The position numbers and the translations under genes were made by a program. The notes beneath the pieces are model-generated. The model did not search any database, had not been told where the DNA came from, and saw only the letters and a program-made list of their open reading frames with translations. This document shows, piece after piece, positions 47,101-59,613 of a stretch of DNA of 64,000 bases (its first letter is position 1; every line of letters starts with the position of its first letter). This DNA comes from Coprinellus micaceus (Eukaryota; Basidiomycota; Agaricomycetes; Agaricales; Psathyrellaceae): NCBI GenBank assembly GCA_951394405.1, contig OX596335.1:1302001-1366000 (forward strand), written 5' to 3'.

Positions 47101-47364
47101 AAGGGTGATCAGAAGGGGGAACGCACCGTCTGGGCTCCAGCACAGGTCGACGACATGCGTCGACGCAGACGAAGCCTCGTCTCCAACATCTGCGTCCCAT
47201 ATCTTCGTCCCGTTCTGATAATTGTACATTGTGATTCTTTCGAGCCCGCCCGTTCGGGAGAAGAGAACGACAAGGTCTTTGTCCGGGCAGCATGACTGCC
47301 TCAGAATTCTGCTATGTGAAGGCAGGTGCATGCTAGAGTGGAGGGGGAAGGCATGGTTGTCCAT
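44192..47364 (-). CDS. APC4: Anaphase-promoting complex subunit 4
   Basis: Scaffold subunit of the APC/C ubiquitin ligase that drives exit from mitosis. The N-terminal WD40-type region has RILRQSCCPDKDLVVLFSRT, then YQNGTKIWDADVG and DLCWSPDGAFPLLIT. The APC4 long helical domain follows: RASKPLEDFLGGGEQMSERG, IQKWESIMTDALIKLRDY, and RLVPACQRLQLVLEELQGW. The C-terminus (NRRVVCVVDGTGTRLEAVD, then an acidic tail) matches the family end after a GTGAGC..CCAG intron near 44389-44439. I chose the ATG at 47364 (MDNHAFPLHSSMHLPS), typical of relatives; an upstream in-frame ATG exists at 47427. About nine exons. It shares a 191-bp divergent region with DRS1. Confidence 0.9.
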
Positions 47365-47555
47365 TGCGAGATTGGGCCGGTGATGGTTTCCGACAAGGGA
47401 CTCAAGCGCGTCGCGGCAAGGTGCCATTCAAATTGCATACGGGGATACCAGCACGTGCACAGATTTTTGCACCGCGAAGCGCTCGAAGCCTTTCCTCCTC
47501 AAACACCAATAACACCCTATCTTTCTCCCCTTCACCCTGTATTCGACATCTAATC

Positions 47556-50328
47556 ATGGCGGACTATATCATGACAATTGACTCGGACGTCGAGGACGTT
47601 CCCGAGCCCATCCCCCAGCCCAAGAGGAAGGCGCAGAAAGTGGAAGACGATGCTGCTCTGAACCCCGACTTCGTGTTCGACCTGGCCGACGACACCTATG
47701 CGGATATCCTCAATAATGGAGTCACCGCGCAAGACTTGATCAAGACAGGGAGCAAAGCCGTATGTTTTGACGATATCTGGCGCGTGCTTGCGCAGACTCA
47801 CAAATATGTTGTTGCAGGCACCCATCTCTGTTGACGAGATCGTCGCGCGGAGAAAGCTCTCGAGAAAGCGGAAGAGGAGTGCCGACGACGAAGACGAATC
47901 CGACTCGGGCGAAGAGTTAGAAGAAGGTGTTTCTCGCGAGGAGGGCGAATCAGAAGACTTGGAAGAGGATGAAGAGGGGGAGGATGAGGGCGCAAGCGAC
48001 GAAGAAGACTTCAAGATGGACGACCTAGGGGACGCCAGCGACGACCCATTAGCATCAGATGAGGATGAGGGCGACGATGATGTCGAGTCGAATGCGGGAG
48101 AGGAGGACGAAGCAGATTCTTCGGAGGACGAGGACGAGGAGACGGAGGCGGACAAAGCACGAAAGGCAGCTTTCTTCGCTGCTGAAGATGATACAGCCAA
48201 GGAGACCCACGACTCTTTCTTGTCTATGAATCTCTCAAGACCTCTGCTCAAGTCCTTGACGTCTCTTGCTTTCTCGAAACCCACGCCTATCCAGGCTGCT
48301 ACCATTCCCGTTGCGCTCCTGGGCAAGGACGTCGTCGGCAATGCAGTAACTGGTTCGGGTAAAACTGCAGCATTCATGATACCCATGCTGGAACGACTTT
48401 TGTATCGAGACAAGGGCAAGAAGGCCGCTGCTACTCGTTGCTTGGTTCTGGTTCCCACTCGAGAATTGGCAGTGCAATGTTACGAAGTGGGAAAGAAACT
48501 TGCCTCTCATACCGATGTGCAACTGTGCCTCCTTGTCGGTAAGTTCCCCCCCGTCTCAGCATCCCTGCACGTAAACATCGGCTAAATTATTACCCAGGTG
48601 GTCTCTCCCTAAAGACTCAAGAAGTGGCCCTCAGAGCACGTCCCGACATCGTCTTGGCCACCCCTGGTCGTCTCATCGATCACATTCGTAACTCCCCCGG
48701 ATTTACTCTGGACGCCATCGACGTCTTGGTCCTGGACGAAGCCGATCGCATGCTTTCCGATGGTTTCCACGACGAACTCACCGAAATCATCAATTCATGC
48801 CCGAAATCCCGCCAAACCATGCTCTTTTCCGCGACTATGACAGATTCGGTCGACGAGCTTATCAAAATGTCGCTGAACAAGCCTGTACGGCTATTCGTCG
48901 ATCCCAAGCGCTCAACAGCCCGCGGCCTCACCCAGGAGTTCGTCCGTGTGCGGAAAGAGAGTGAACGATCGGCCCTCCTCGCCGCTTTGTGTAAGCAGAC
49001 GTTCAAGAGGAAGGTCATCGTTTTCTTGGGTAGCAAGAAAATGGCCCATCAAATGCGTATTGTATTCAGCATTCTCGGGATGAAGTGCGATGAGCTACAC
49101 GGGGACCTCAGTCAGGAGCAGGTGTGTGTCCTTGCCACCCCACGCAGCTCCCGCATGCGAGTGCTAACGAGCGAGTTCTAGCGTCTGAATGCACTGCAAG
49201 CCTTCCGGGATGGAAAGGTTGATTATCTTATGGCCACCGACCTGGCTTCGCGCGGTCTGGATATTAAAGGTGTAGAGACCGTGATTAACTACGACATGCC
49301 AAACCAGCTCGCCCAGTACCTCCATCGTGTTGGAAGAACGGCTCGCGCTGGCAAACGGGGAAAGTAAGGTCCCATCTATGATTCACATTGACTAGTAGCA
49401 TTTTTAACAGTGCCTTAACAGATCCGTGACGCTAGTGGGCGAAGCGGACCGAAGGATGCTCAAGGCCGCTATCAAGCATGCTGCTGGTGAGGATCAGGTC
49501 CGCCAGCGCAGTGTACCTGCAGAAGTCACCCAAAAATACATCGAAAAGTTGGAAGACCTCAAAGATGAAATCAAGGAAGTCATGCAGGAGGAGAAGGAAG
49601 AAAAGCAGGTACTGGCCTCTCCCGCTCTGGTGCCAAACCCCCCGTAGGGCTCACTCGATTTATTTGCAGCTTCGGCGGGCGGAAATGGAGTTGAAGAAAG
49701 GCGAAAACTTGATCGAGCACGAGACGGAAATATTCTCGAGACCCGCGCGGACATGGTTCCAGTCCGAAAAGGAGAAGGCCCAGGCGAAAGGTACCGTCTC
49801 ATTCCCTCGCTCGATTGTTCTTCGAAGCCTGACAAATTTCTAGAAATCGGCAAAGCAGAGCACGAAGGGGGCGGCAAACGTGCCAGAGCCGATGCGAAGA
49901 ACAAGGACGAAGAGAAGAAGGCATGTCTTGCTTAGTCCCCGCGATACTTACCCCGTCTGACAACTGTCTCAATCTAGCCCAAGCGAGACAAGTTCTCTGG
50001 TTTATCGAGGAGGATGAAGCGACGAAAGATGGCCATGGAGGAGGACAAGGAAGAGGGAGTTGACAGGGCTGTCAGTGCAGCGGTTCGTTCCGCAAAGAAG
50101 GCCGCCAGGCCTTCTAAAATTGGGCATTCGTCCACCAAATCGTCATCGCCTTCCAAGGCTCGCAGTGGCAAACAGGCGCGTTCTGGGGGCAAAAGTGGCA
50201 AGGGCACCTTTGACAGTGACTTCGGATCAAGGGGCTCCGGCCACAACCACGAAGGCATTCGTGCGGTTAAGGGCACTAAACCGAACTTGAACAAGAAGCT
50301 GGGTGGCAAAAAGGGTGGAAAGAAGTAG
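47556..50328 (+). CDS. DRS1: DEAD-box ATP-dependent RNA helicase DRS1 (DDX27), ribosome biogenesis
   Basis: Nucleolar helicase needed for 60S subunit maturation. The N-terminus starts [18 protein letters not shown], followed by a nuclear-type basic patch ([11 protein letters not shown]) and a long Asp/Glu-rich region. Helicase motifs run: [20 protein letters not shown] (Q), TGSGKTAAF (I), PTRELAVQ (Ia), [10 protein letters not shown] (Ib), VLDEADRML (II), FSATM (III), [19 protein letters not shown] (V) and [10 protein letters not shown] (VI). The C-terminal part is Lys-rich with coiled-coil character and ends GGKKGGKK. Exon joins near 47762, 48540, 49122, 49366, 49607, 49790 and 49921 use short introns. 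The product is about 800 residues. Confidence 0.95.
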
Positions 50329-50693
50329 AATACCTCTTAGTCTGCCACGTTTCATACCCTTCATCCTATTTCGCGATCCGAAAAACCAATGAGCTAGCTG
50401 AATGCGTCGCACTCCCTGCACCACGGAGATTTTCAAACGATACAAGTACAGACAACCAAAGGATAAACAACAACAGAAAGCACTGGGAGTGGCTGGAAGT
50501 CGCGGTGAGCGGACGGAGAGTGCGCAAGTACGAGGATGCGAAGGGTATATGGGCGAGCGAATGGTACAGCAACATTAATACTAATAGTGGACCATAATAG
50601 CGATAAAAAGCAGCGTGTAGTGTAATAGGTGAGCAGCAGGAATAGTTCGTCTTGGAAAGCAAAAAGAGCAGATAAGGCAGCAAAAGGGTTTCG
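50329..50693. other. Convergent 3' intergenic region
   Basis: 365 bp between the DRS1 stop and the RasGEF stop, so it contains both 3' untranslated regions. AT-rich; no gene or structured RNA recognised. Confidence 0.45.
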
Positions 50694-53600
50694 TTACCAG
50701 AATAAAACCTTTCTCAGAGTCTTAAGATCCTTAGGCTCAGTAGTATTTGGCGGCTTGGTTCCGCCCGCATCGAAGTCGCTTGACGCCCCTCTTTCATTTC
50801 TCACCTGATCGAGGGTCAGGGTCAGTGCTCGCCGAGGCGAAAGAAAGTGAGCCACACACCTCCTCAGGCATGACTGGTCGCCTGACCAGTAGCTCCGCAA
50901 GGGCTGAGCGTTCGATGAAGTCGTAGTCGGTAGAATTGCGGCACTGAACCTGACACTGCGTCGTAGTGTCGATGAACCGACCCATCATGTTGAACTTTCC
51001 CCAGTGAATCTTGGTTGGATCCGCTTCATTGAAGTCCATGTTCCCCTCATTTGCACGGACCAGATCCATCAAATGGACTTCCCTGAGAGTGAAGAAGTCG
51101 TAAACAAGAAATCTGGCTGTGGAGGAGTGGAAGAACGCACAATGCCGGTATGCACGCCCCTTTGGAGTTTCGCAGGGCCAAACGATAAGCGCGATGAGCG
51201 CGACCTTGCTGAAGCAACACGTCGAAAGACTTGAAGTTCTTCCCCTGCTCGGGGCACTTGGCCTTGAAGAGATCCATTGTCTCTTCTCCTCCCGCGCCAA
51301 AAGTCGCCGCATTGATCCCAGCGACGATGGCTCGCAAGGCAGCATAGTTGTTCAATACTCTCAGCCGATGAGCGATGTCCACAAATTTCTCTATCTGACG
51401 GACACGGTGCCGCATTCGATCGTGGGCCAGTATCAGGGATATCGTCCTGCGTGGATTACGACCATCGGCATCAACCTCTTCCGCATCGCACTATCGAAAT
51501 AAATAGTAAACGTACCACAATCCCAGGTGCTCCGCAGCGTCATTGGACGCGGCGATAGGGTTTATGACGGGGGTATCGGGCTTGTTTTTCCCTGACTTGC
51601 CAGCGATCAAGAAAACATAATGGAGCCAATCCCTAGGCTTGATGCTCAAGAACTGCTTCGACCACTGCCGCGTGATCTCTTGAGCGAACTCTTCAGAATC
51701 CACACTCAAAACATCGTTGGCTAGTTTGAGAAGATCCTTCAGGTGCTGCTTGGGCGAAAGCTCTGTTGTGTGGTTGGGACTTGGTGATAGCACCGATTTG
51801 GAGAGGGGCAGACTTGACTTGCGCTCGCGTAGAATCGATGGCAATTGAGAGGGATCCTGCAGGGAAGGGATGGTTGTCCCAGATTCGCTCGGAGGAAAGG
51901 GTGGAGGGGCCTCAGTTTCGTCTTCCTCGCCTTCGAGAAAACTGTACGAATCGTCGCTTTCGTCCGCTGATGCATCAACTTTGAGAGCCCAGGCGGCATC
52001 ATGATCATACCGAGAGGGGAGCATTTCGAAGAAGGGGAGGAATTCAGAGCCGTAGTGGAGGAGGTGAGTCTTCGATATGATGGATCTGATAAGTGCGTTG
52101 AGGGCACCGGCCGTCCCCTTTACTGCGAAATCGTCTGGGTAGTCCCTTATCCACGTCTCCAGGAGGTTGCATATCCTATGCGGAGCTTAGCGCCGAGCCA
52201 CCTTCAGCCAAAGCATGGGGACATACCTCATCTGAGCGAAACAGGCAAACATGGGGTCACCGCAGGGGCTATCTAGCTGTCGCATACGCTTCTGCATGGC
52301 AAGGAGTACACTCCGCGGCGTTGCGAACCTCCGGTAGGTGAGAAGGAAATGAGACACGAAGCCGGGATCTAAAAGAGCACGCTCAAATTTCAAACCCGAT
52401 GCTGCGATGTGCTTGCATTTACGCACCATCTCCGCTCACGGCCAAGAACAGAAGTTTGTCCAAGAGTTCATCCAACGTCGCGTACGGCTGCGTTGCAGGT
52501 CTGAAGAGATTTGAGTATTATCCAGGGTATCATAAGGTGTGTGCGTACGGTTCTTTCTTTCTCTCCATCGATTTAGGTGGAATCATCCCGGTTACAACCG
52601 CCAGTGTTGGGCTTGGCGTCGTCTCCTGCGTCGTCCTGCTATCGTTCCTGGATCGTTGGGCGAAAGGGACCGGCGTCGATGTCTCTGTCTGGGTTCTGGG
52701 CCGAGCCTTGTCTCTTTCCGCTAGAAGGTCACCAGTTGATCTAGCCCGCGTCGGAGACATTGAAGGCAATGATGGTGGGATGGATGGGGAGGCCATGATG
52801 CTGCTGCTGGAGATCGAGGAGTCAAACGGGACAGTGTTTATTCCCGAGGCAGTCGAAAGAGTTGCGGTGGGAGTACTCGTTCTGGCCGAGTCCCATGGTT
52901 GGGAAGGGTTACGCAAATATTCTGGGGAAGCCGGATTGCGATTATCGTTGACCGATTGGGATTCTGGAGCAAGGGTTGCGGGGTCAACAGACGAAACCTT
53001 CATGACTGGGAAATAGCTTACGCCGGGCGCGAAAAACGGCTTTTAACAGCCAGTCAAACGACTGTCTCATTTTCCCTTTCCCGTCCTGCGCGGTCGTCAC
53101 CTCCACGAGTCCGACGTCATACTCTTGTAAGGTCTCGAGGGCACGGTCTGGTTCGATTCGACGCTCGAGATCTGCCTTGCAAGCCAAGACGATAACAGGC
53201 AATTTGACCGCGCGATAGCCTCCTATAGCTTTGTCAGGCACAAGCGACAAGTCACGCAGTGATGACGTACTGAGCAATGTTTCGACCGGCTGAAATGTGG
53301 CAGGGTTGGACGCATCGTAACAAACTACTACACCATCTATCGGAGGGAGGTCAGGAGGGAGTTGGGGCAGGACGCTAAGATCTAGTGGAACGTCGACTTC
53401 GATGACCAACAGAGAGCCTTCTGGGAGGGAATCGGATGGTATCCGCCCTGTCCGACGGCTATCTAGAGAAAAACTCAGGCAAAGGATTTGACAGATGAAT
53501 GTTGGTGCCTTACAACGGATGGAGGGGTGGTCAGGAACATGTGCTGTTATGGAATCTGATAGGTGGTAGTTGGCGAGACCTTTACGAATGACTGAGGATT

Positions 53601-54495
53601 TCCCAGTGGTCGACGTGCCAATGACAGCAAGCGTCACTAGAGGAAGAGGCTTCGCGATATCGACCTGCTTTTGAGAGCGTAAGCACGGATCGCAGGCTAA
53701 AAGCGACTTACACACCTGGGTGTTGATGGTCATCCGTTTTATTGGATGAGATGGAGTAGCATGTACACCCAAACTCCCACTGCGAGCCCTGCCGAGGTCC
53801 TTCCTCACCGTCGGGTTTGGCCTGAGCGACGATGCTTGCAAAGAGGTTACTGATCGAAGAGCTGGATGAGCTTCGCGAGGACTCGAGTTTGCCGAACCGG
53901 TCATGATGCTGCTCATGCTCGAGGTAGCGCTTAGGCCCTGCGGTGAGCGCGCTGGAAGTAGAAGCTCTCCCCCTCGAAGAATTGGACGCTGGGCATCTTG
54001 GCCTTTTAGAGATAAATGGCGGTAGCGGTCGGTCGGGACGTTGATTGGATCGAATCGTTCGACGTCCGAGTCCAGGAGGGACGGTGATTCGTAGCCATCC
54101 TGAACAGTGCTGACACTTGCGCCTCGACTCCGGCTGGACCAAACACGCTCCCGGTCTCCATTTTGAAAGTTCGATTGGAAGTGTGTTGGGCTCTGGGGCG
54201 AATCTGGCGCGCCTGAAATTGGTCGGTTCGGTCGCGCTCCGTTCAGGCCTGTATTGAAGGAGTCGACGGATATAGATTTTCGGAGGGTATGGGCGGGTGG
54301 TAGTAGCGTGCGGTGTTGTGCATCTGGGTCGTTCTCCCTTCCTAGCGACGTATACGCGGTGGAAAACGAGTCCGCGAACGAGGGCACCAGGGACTTGGCG
54401 TATTCTGGCGCATTCTCGGGGTCGGATGAGACAGGAGCTGGCATTTCGAGTGGTGGAAACTTGGGCATAGAAGGAAGCTCATGGGCAATGTTCAT
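50694..54495 (-). CDS. Ras guanine nucleotide exchange factor with an internal Ras-like domain
   Basis: Signalling protein predicted to activate Ras-type GTPases. The first 290 residues are Ser/Pro-rich and disordered. Next is a P-loop domain: VTLAVIGTSTTGKSSVIRKG (G1), VVVCYDASNPATFQPVETLL, and ACKADL in place of NKxD, with no DxxG seen. A linker leads to the RasGEF N domain (FVSHFLLTYRRFATPRSVL) and then the CDC25 catalytic domain: EKFVDIAHRLRVLNNYAALR, AIVAGIN, VHLMDLVRANEGNMDF, INKIHWGKFNMMGRF-type helix. The last exon (VRNERGASSDFDAGG, to the stop at 50694) is reached by a GTGTGT..ATCAG intron. Roughly 1,150 residues in about ten exons. It diverges from the SurE gene over 123 bp. Confidence 0.86.
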
Positions 54496-54618
54496 GAAGG
54501 GGGTTAGGCACGAAATTAGGCGGAAGTGGAAACGGGGTATTGGGAGAGGACAAGATGGGAATAATAAATCCTGATGCGGCGACGCTCACTGACATCTTCA
54601 CCCACAACCCACATCATC

Positions 54619-56016
54619 ATGGCCTTGACACACCCAGAGAAGCCCACGGTTCTACTCACCGTACGTCCAGTGGTTCCAAATACATGCAGACTATGACCTG
54701 CTTTAGAACGACGACGGTCCTCCAGATGTTAAAGAGTCCCCCTATGTGCTGGGACTCTACCTCTACCTCACTGGCGTTCTCGGTGGGCGATCCCCGTACC
54801 ATTTCGCGTTGGGTTGCTGACAGGAGACGCCATAAGGATGGGATGTCAAAGTCGTACTCCCCAGCTCACAGAAGTCATGGATAGGTTGGGCCGCTCGTCT
54901 CCGACATACGTGTAGCGTTTGACAGCGGAAGTAGGGAAAGCATACCATATCAAGGAGGTGACCAAGGGCAGGTATTACTACCCCAAGATGGATGGAACCG
55001 GCGAGACCAGCAGCACACCCCGTCCCCTTCGATCTGGAGAGTTGGTAAAGCGCCTCACCATGCATATATTCAAAGCAAACCCTGACGCTATCTATCTGTT
55101 ATGAAAGGCTGAGTGGATTCTCCTCGACGGCGTAAGCCTCAACCTATAAAGCGTGGAGTATATCTCTGACTCTTCTTCAGACGCCAGCGACCTGTGCCAA
55201 TGTTGCATTGCACAACCTCTATCCTGGCCAAATTGACCTTGTCGTGCGTCATTGACCAAACGTACCGGCGCTTAATCACTGATTTGCAAACTTCCTGCAG
55301 GTATCAGGGCCCAACCTAGGACGAAACACCTCTGGTGTGTACAGTTCTTTCCTTTGCGTGCTCCTCTGACCTGGGGTGTTTTAGCTGCCTTCGCACTCTC
55401 CTCAGGTACAATTGGGGCCGCGATGTCCACAGCGCTGTCCAAAGTCCGGGCCGTCGCACTATCCTACGGCATTGTCGTGCGCCCAACGCCAGCAGAGTGG
55501 ACCCAACCCGCTCACGACCTCGGTGGTCGGATCATCAAACATCTCTGGCATAACTGGGGCCAGGACGACTGTGGGCTGCGTGATGGCGAGGTCGACTTGT
55601 ACAGCGTGAACATCCCTTTGATTGAGAAGATCGTCTCTGCGGAAAGCCTCAATGTCTACTGGACGAAGATGTGGAGGAATTCGTATGGACGTTTGTTCAT
55701 ACATATACCTCCCCCGGAACGATCCCGGGACCAGGTTGTCGTTAACCCTGTTGGTCCGGATGCGGATACGGACGCTAAGGAGCGGGCAGATACCAAGCCA
55801 GGGGAGGATGAGTATGCTGCCAACCTTGTGTTCAAATGGAGCCCAGAGATGAAGGGCCTTATCTCTCCAAATGCATCCTCACTTCCGGTTGGTAGTGATG
55901 GGTGGGCTATCCACAATGGAGGGGTCAGTGTCACAGCGTTGCGGGCTAGCTTTGGGGAGCCGCATAGCCCTGAGGTGACTGACGCAGATGCCGTGGTGTG
56001 GAAGATGAAGTTGTAA
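54619..56016 (+). CDS. SurE-type survival protein phosphatase (5'-nucleotidase-like)
   Basis: SurE-fold metal-dependent phosphatase, acting on nucleotides or polyphosphate in relatives. Exon 1 is MALTHPEKPTVLLT, joined by a GTACGT.. intron to NDDGPPDVKESPYVLGLYLY; the paired Asp in NDDG are the SurE metal and catalytic residues. It continues GWDVKVVLPSSQKSWIGKAY, LLDGTPATCANVALHN and VISGPNLGRNTS, then ALSSGTIGAAMSTAL with the SGT motif. A C-terminal extension to WAIHNGGVSVTALRASF is common to the fungal forms. About seven exons, near 320 residues. The start ATG is 123 bp from the divergent RasGEF start. Confidence 0.9.
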
Positions 56017-56603
56017 AGTATTATACCGTCTTGGAGAATTCTCACGCATGCTATAAACAGTGACGCGAGGGACGGAGCCCGGGTGGACGCGGCCCCGCAG
56101 CGAACGTATGCAGCACCTCAAAGTAAGACAAGTGTTCACTGACGTCGCTCCGAGGTTCCCTCCTGCCCGAGCCTTGCTCTCCCTCCGCAAAGTCAGTTGA
56201 CCACGAGCAAAACGCCATACCTCCCCTACACCCTCCCCTCTCACACTCGTTTGAGTTCCCCCAAAGCAACCGTGGATTTGTGGGAAGTCGAAGCAACAGG
56301 TGCGCTTCCATCACGGACATACTGTCCACTAAAGTCGTGGTTTCTGACACTCTTTAGCTTCTCTTCCACTTGGACTAGATCACGACCATGGCATATGACG
56401 ATCCATCTACCGACCTATCCTATAGCCCAGTGCATTTCCCCATCGCGGTCGTTCGCACTGGAAGCAGTCGTGACATACGAATTGCACCGCGGTTTACCCT
56501 TAGGCTGAATGTATTTGCCGAGGACAACCCGCCACGACGCCATGCATAAAAGCGCGATTTGCACGCCCCGTAAGAACAGTACCGGCTTCTCATACCCTTC
56601 GAA
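56017..56603 (+). other. Intergenic region upstream of GH44
   Basis: 587 bp with the 3' flank of SurE and the GH44 promoter. Apart from a TATA-like element close to the GH44 start (56545-56552) I see no gene. CT-rich tracts occur around 56200-56360. Confidence 0.45.
56545..56552 (+). promoter_or_regulatory. TATA-like element of the GH44 gene
   Basis: CATAAAAG lies 52 nt upstream of the GH44 start codon. The distance matches the TATA boxes of the M15-like and GH16 genes in this window (45-50 nt), suggesting a short leader. Confidence 0.45.
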
Positions 56604-59414
56604 ATGAGACCGCGGACCTCCATCGCCTTCCTCGCGTTGCTCAGCCTGGTCAGCGCGTTGGATGACCTCGCCATCTACACCGACAATTCGCTAACTTCGG
56701 GATGGGAGAATTGGTCTTGGAACACTGAGGTAGACTTCTCTGCCACAGACCTCTTTGCTGGTTCTTCTGGGACGTCTATCTCTATCAGTTCGGGTGCTTG
56801 GGCGGCCTTGTCGCTCAAGTTGGGCCAGGGAACATTCGCCGACTATGCCGGGTTGAGGTTCGACATTGCGGTGAGCTTACGATGGTATGTTCACCGGGTA
56901 TTCAATACTGATGCCGCTGACAGGGCAACCAACCTGAGGTCCAGATCATCTTCCAGTCCACAGCAGACGACAGCTCCTCGCCTGCAGTTCCCCTCACTGA
57001 AATCAGCAAGACAGTTGTCGGTACAGAATTTACGTCTGCGCTTATCGATTTCAGAGCTCTACCGGGTTCTGGAAGTCCATTGCCCGCTGGTACTTGGAAT
57101 CGTATCACATTCCAATCCTTCGGCAACGGGGCGTCTTACCACCTTGATAATGTGGTCCTCATCCCAGTGAGTTCGCTTGCAAGAACGATGGCTTATGTAT
57201 GCTGCTCATGAGGTCCACAAAGGAAATCACGATCACCCCCGAAATCCTCAGTGTCGAGCCCGTAACGAGCAATGTAGTTGCCATTACGACCAAAGGCGAA
57301 GTCGACCTGAGTACTGTTCAAATTATTCTGAACGGAAAGGTATGTAACTCGACTCACAGAATCGAAATTCGCACCAAGTACTGACACCCGACGCCTCTCA
57401 AGCCTGCCAAGGTCTCGGGCATCTCGAACTACTCCCCACCGGACACCCCCGCCAAGAAGATTAGTTATATCACCTTGAGCAGCCCATTTGCACCCGGAAC
57501 CTTGGAGTTGGTAGCCGGAGAAGCCAAGTTCACTCACGCGCTCCCTCAAGCCAAGAAGGGCAGGTGCGTTTCCTTTATTGGCGTCTCGTTTAAAACTGAG
57601 ACTGACAGTTAAATGATCGCCAGTCTCACTGCCGGCGCCAGAACACCTATCAACCCCCTCATCTACGGTGTTAACTTTCCCAAGTCTGCTCAGTATATCA
57701 AGACTTTGGGCGCAACTTTCTCCCGATGGGGAGGTAACGCAGTAACCGCATACAACGGCTTGGACGGCCATTTCACTAACGCCGGGAACGACTGGTTCTT
57801 CGAGAACCGCGTGGCCAACGAAGGCTCAGCGGATGATTGGATGGGTTGGGTCAAAGGTGCTGGAAGTGAGAGTCTCCTGACAGTTCCCGCGTGAGTGTAC
57901 TGCGTCTAATCTATACGCCGGTGCTGATCATGCCTCCACAGACTTGATTGGGTTGCGAAAGATGCTACTTCCTACTCTTACCCCAAGTCGATCTATCCCG
58001 GTATGGTCCAATATATATCTCGGGTATCGTACCCCTTTTCACAATTCTCTCCTAGAGCAATCACGTTTCGATCCCTACAATCCCGACGCTGGCTCAGGAC
58101 AGTTCACCAACGGAACAGCCGTAAGGCCCAACCCTGATCCTACCACCGTCTACACGGGTTGGAATACTACTTTGGCGAAGAAGTGGCTGAGTGGACTAAA
58201 GAACAAGCCCAAATTTGCGGCCATTGACAATGAAATCGAGATCGCTCACAGCACCCATCAAGATATGCATCCTGAGTACGTCGTGTTTTCGTTGTCTCTG
58301 ATATCGGCCAACTGAATGGTGCCAATCAGGCCCGTCGGCTACGACGAGGAGCTTAAGCGCGTTGTTGATTTCGCTCTCGCGACGAAAGAGGCGTTGCCCA
58401 ACGTGGAAGTCATGGCTCCCTCCACTTGCTCTTGGTGGTTCTGTGTGTCCCCACTCCAGGCCTCCAACCTCGAATCCCACTTACCAAGTATCATACAGAT
58501 TGGACATCCGCTATTGGCTGGTCGGACACCGCCGCCCATGGCAACGTCGACTTCCTCCCATGGTTCCTCCAGCAGATGAAGTCGACAGAACGCACCTACA
58601 AAAAGAGGCTTCTCGATTACCTCGACATCCACTACTATTTCCAGCCTGACACCAGCAAGAACGACGATGCTGCCAAGGCCCTCAGGCTTCGCATGACCAG
58701 GAGTCTGTGGGACCCTACCTATGTTGACGAGTCGTGGGTTGGCACCGACCCCCAGAATCACCAGACCGACCCTGGAACCGTGAACCTTTTGCCCAGGATG
58801 AAGAATCTCATCGCTGATAACTACCCTGGAACCAAGTTGTCTATTTCAGAGTGGTCTTCGACGAACGATGGCGATCTTACTGGTGGCCTGGTTACGGCGG
58901 ATGCGCTTGGTATCTTTGGGAAGTACGGGCTGGATGCTGCCACTTACTGGGCCACACCCGATGAGATGGGGCCAGTTGGTCTTGCGTATTGGCTCTACCG
59001 AGGGTAGGTCCCATTATCTTCGAGTCAAAATCTTGCTGCAGCTCACACTGTTATGGCAGGTTCGGAACCGTTTTCGGCAATTGGGGTGTGCCTATCAACG
59101 TCAACGGCCTCGACCCTAACACCCAGGGTATCTACGCTTCTACTGACAATGCTGGCAAGATCAGCCTCGTTGTCGTTAACAAGAGTCCCTCGGCTTCCCA
59201 GGCATTCGACCTCACTGGCGTCCCCACCGGCAAGTACTTCCTCAGGCACTTTGGCGGAGGCGCAGGAATCGCCAAGTGGCAGGTACGTGTGGACATCTTG
59301 CAACTAGGAGTACGGCTGGAGCTGACGAACGTGGCATAGACAAACGTTACGCTGAGCTCGAATCGCTACATTGTGGTCCCGCCTTACACCGCTGCCTTCC
59401 TTCAGCAGAAGTAG
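56604..59414 (+). CDS. Secreted GH44 endoglucanase/xyloglucanase
   Basis: Predicted plant cell-wall hydrolase. Signal peptide MRPRTSIAFLALLSLVSA. The first 240 residues form beta-rich domains, the N-terminal one (WENWSWNTEVDFSATDLFAG, YHLDNVVLIP) resembling carbohydrate-binding jelly-rolls. The GH44 catalytic part starts NPLIYGVNFPKSAQYIKTLG and has FSRWGGNAVTAYNGLDGHF, DWFFENR, SESLLTVP and ALDWVAKD. The acid/base Glu is expected in AIDNEIEIAHSTHQDMHPE (canonical NEP reads NEI here). The nucleophile Glu is in KLSISEWSSTNDG. The domain ends with a beta-sandwich (KISLVVVNKSPSASQAFDL, RYIVVPPYTAAFLQQK). About ten exons. GH44 is uncommon in fungi. Confidence 0.88.
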
Positions 59415-59613
59415 ATTACCGTCCGCGTAGGTGCGGAGTATACGGCACTTCTGTCTTCGTAAATACGCCCATCGATTGCCTTTCTACCCTGCATCATCAC
59501 TTCCCAGCTAATGCTCTGGCTCGTAACAAGGGAAAATCCAGTCGTATTAATGTCGTGAACGCCATGATAGCTCTATCCTACTGTCCGTGGTAGGTCGTTC
59601 AAGTAGAGTCGCT

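Noticed and set aside
47550..48458. 302-codon Ser-rich minus-strand frame
   Set aside because: Antisense of the acidic region of DRS1; Ser codons mirror Asp/Glu codons.
52399..53016. 205-codon plus-strand frame opposite the RasGEF gene
   Set aside because: Lies over a linker of the RasGEF and has no recognisable features.
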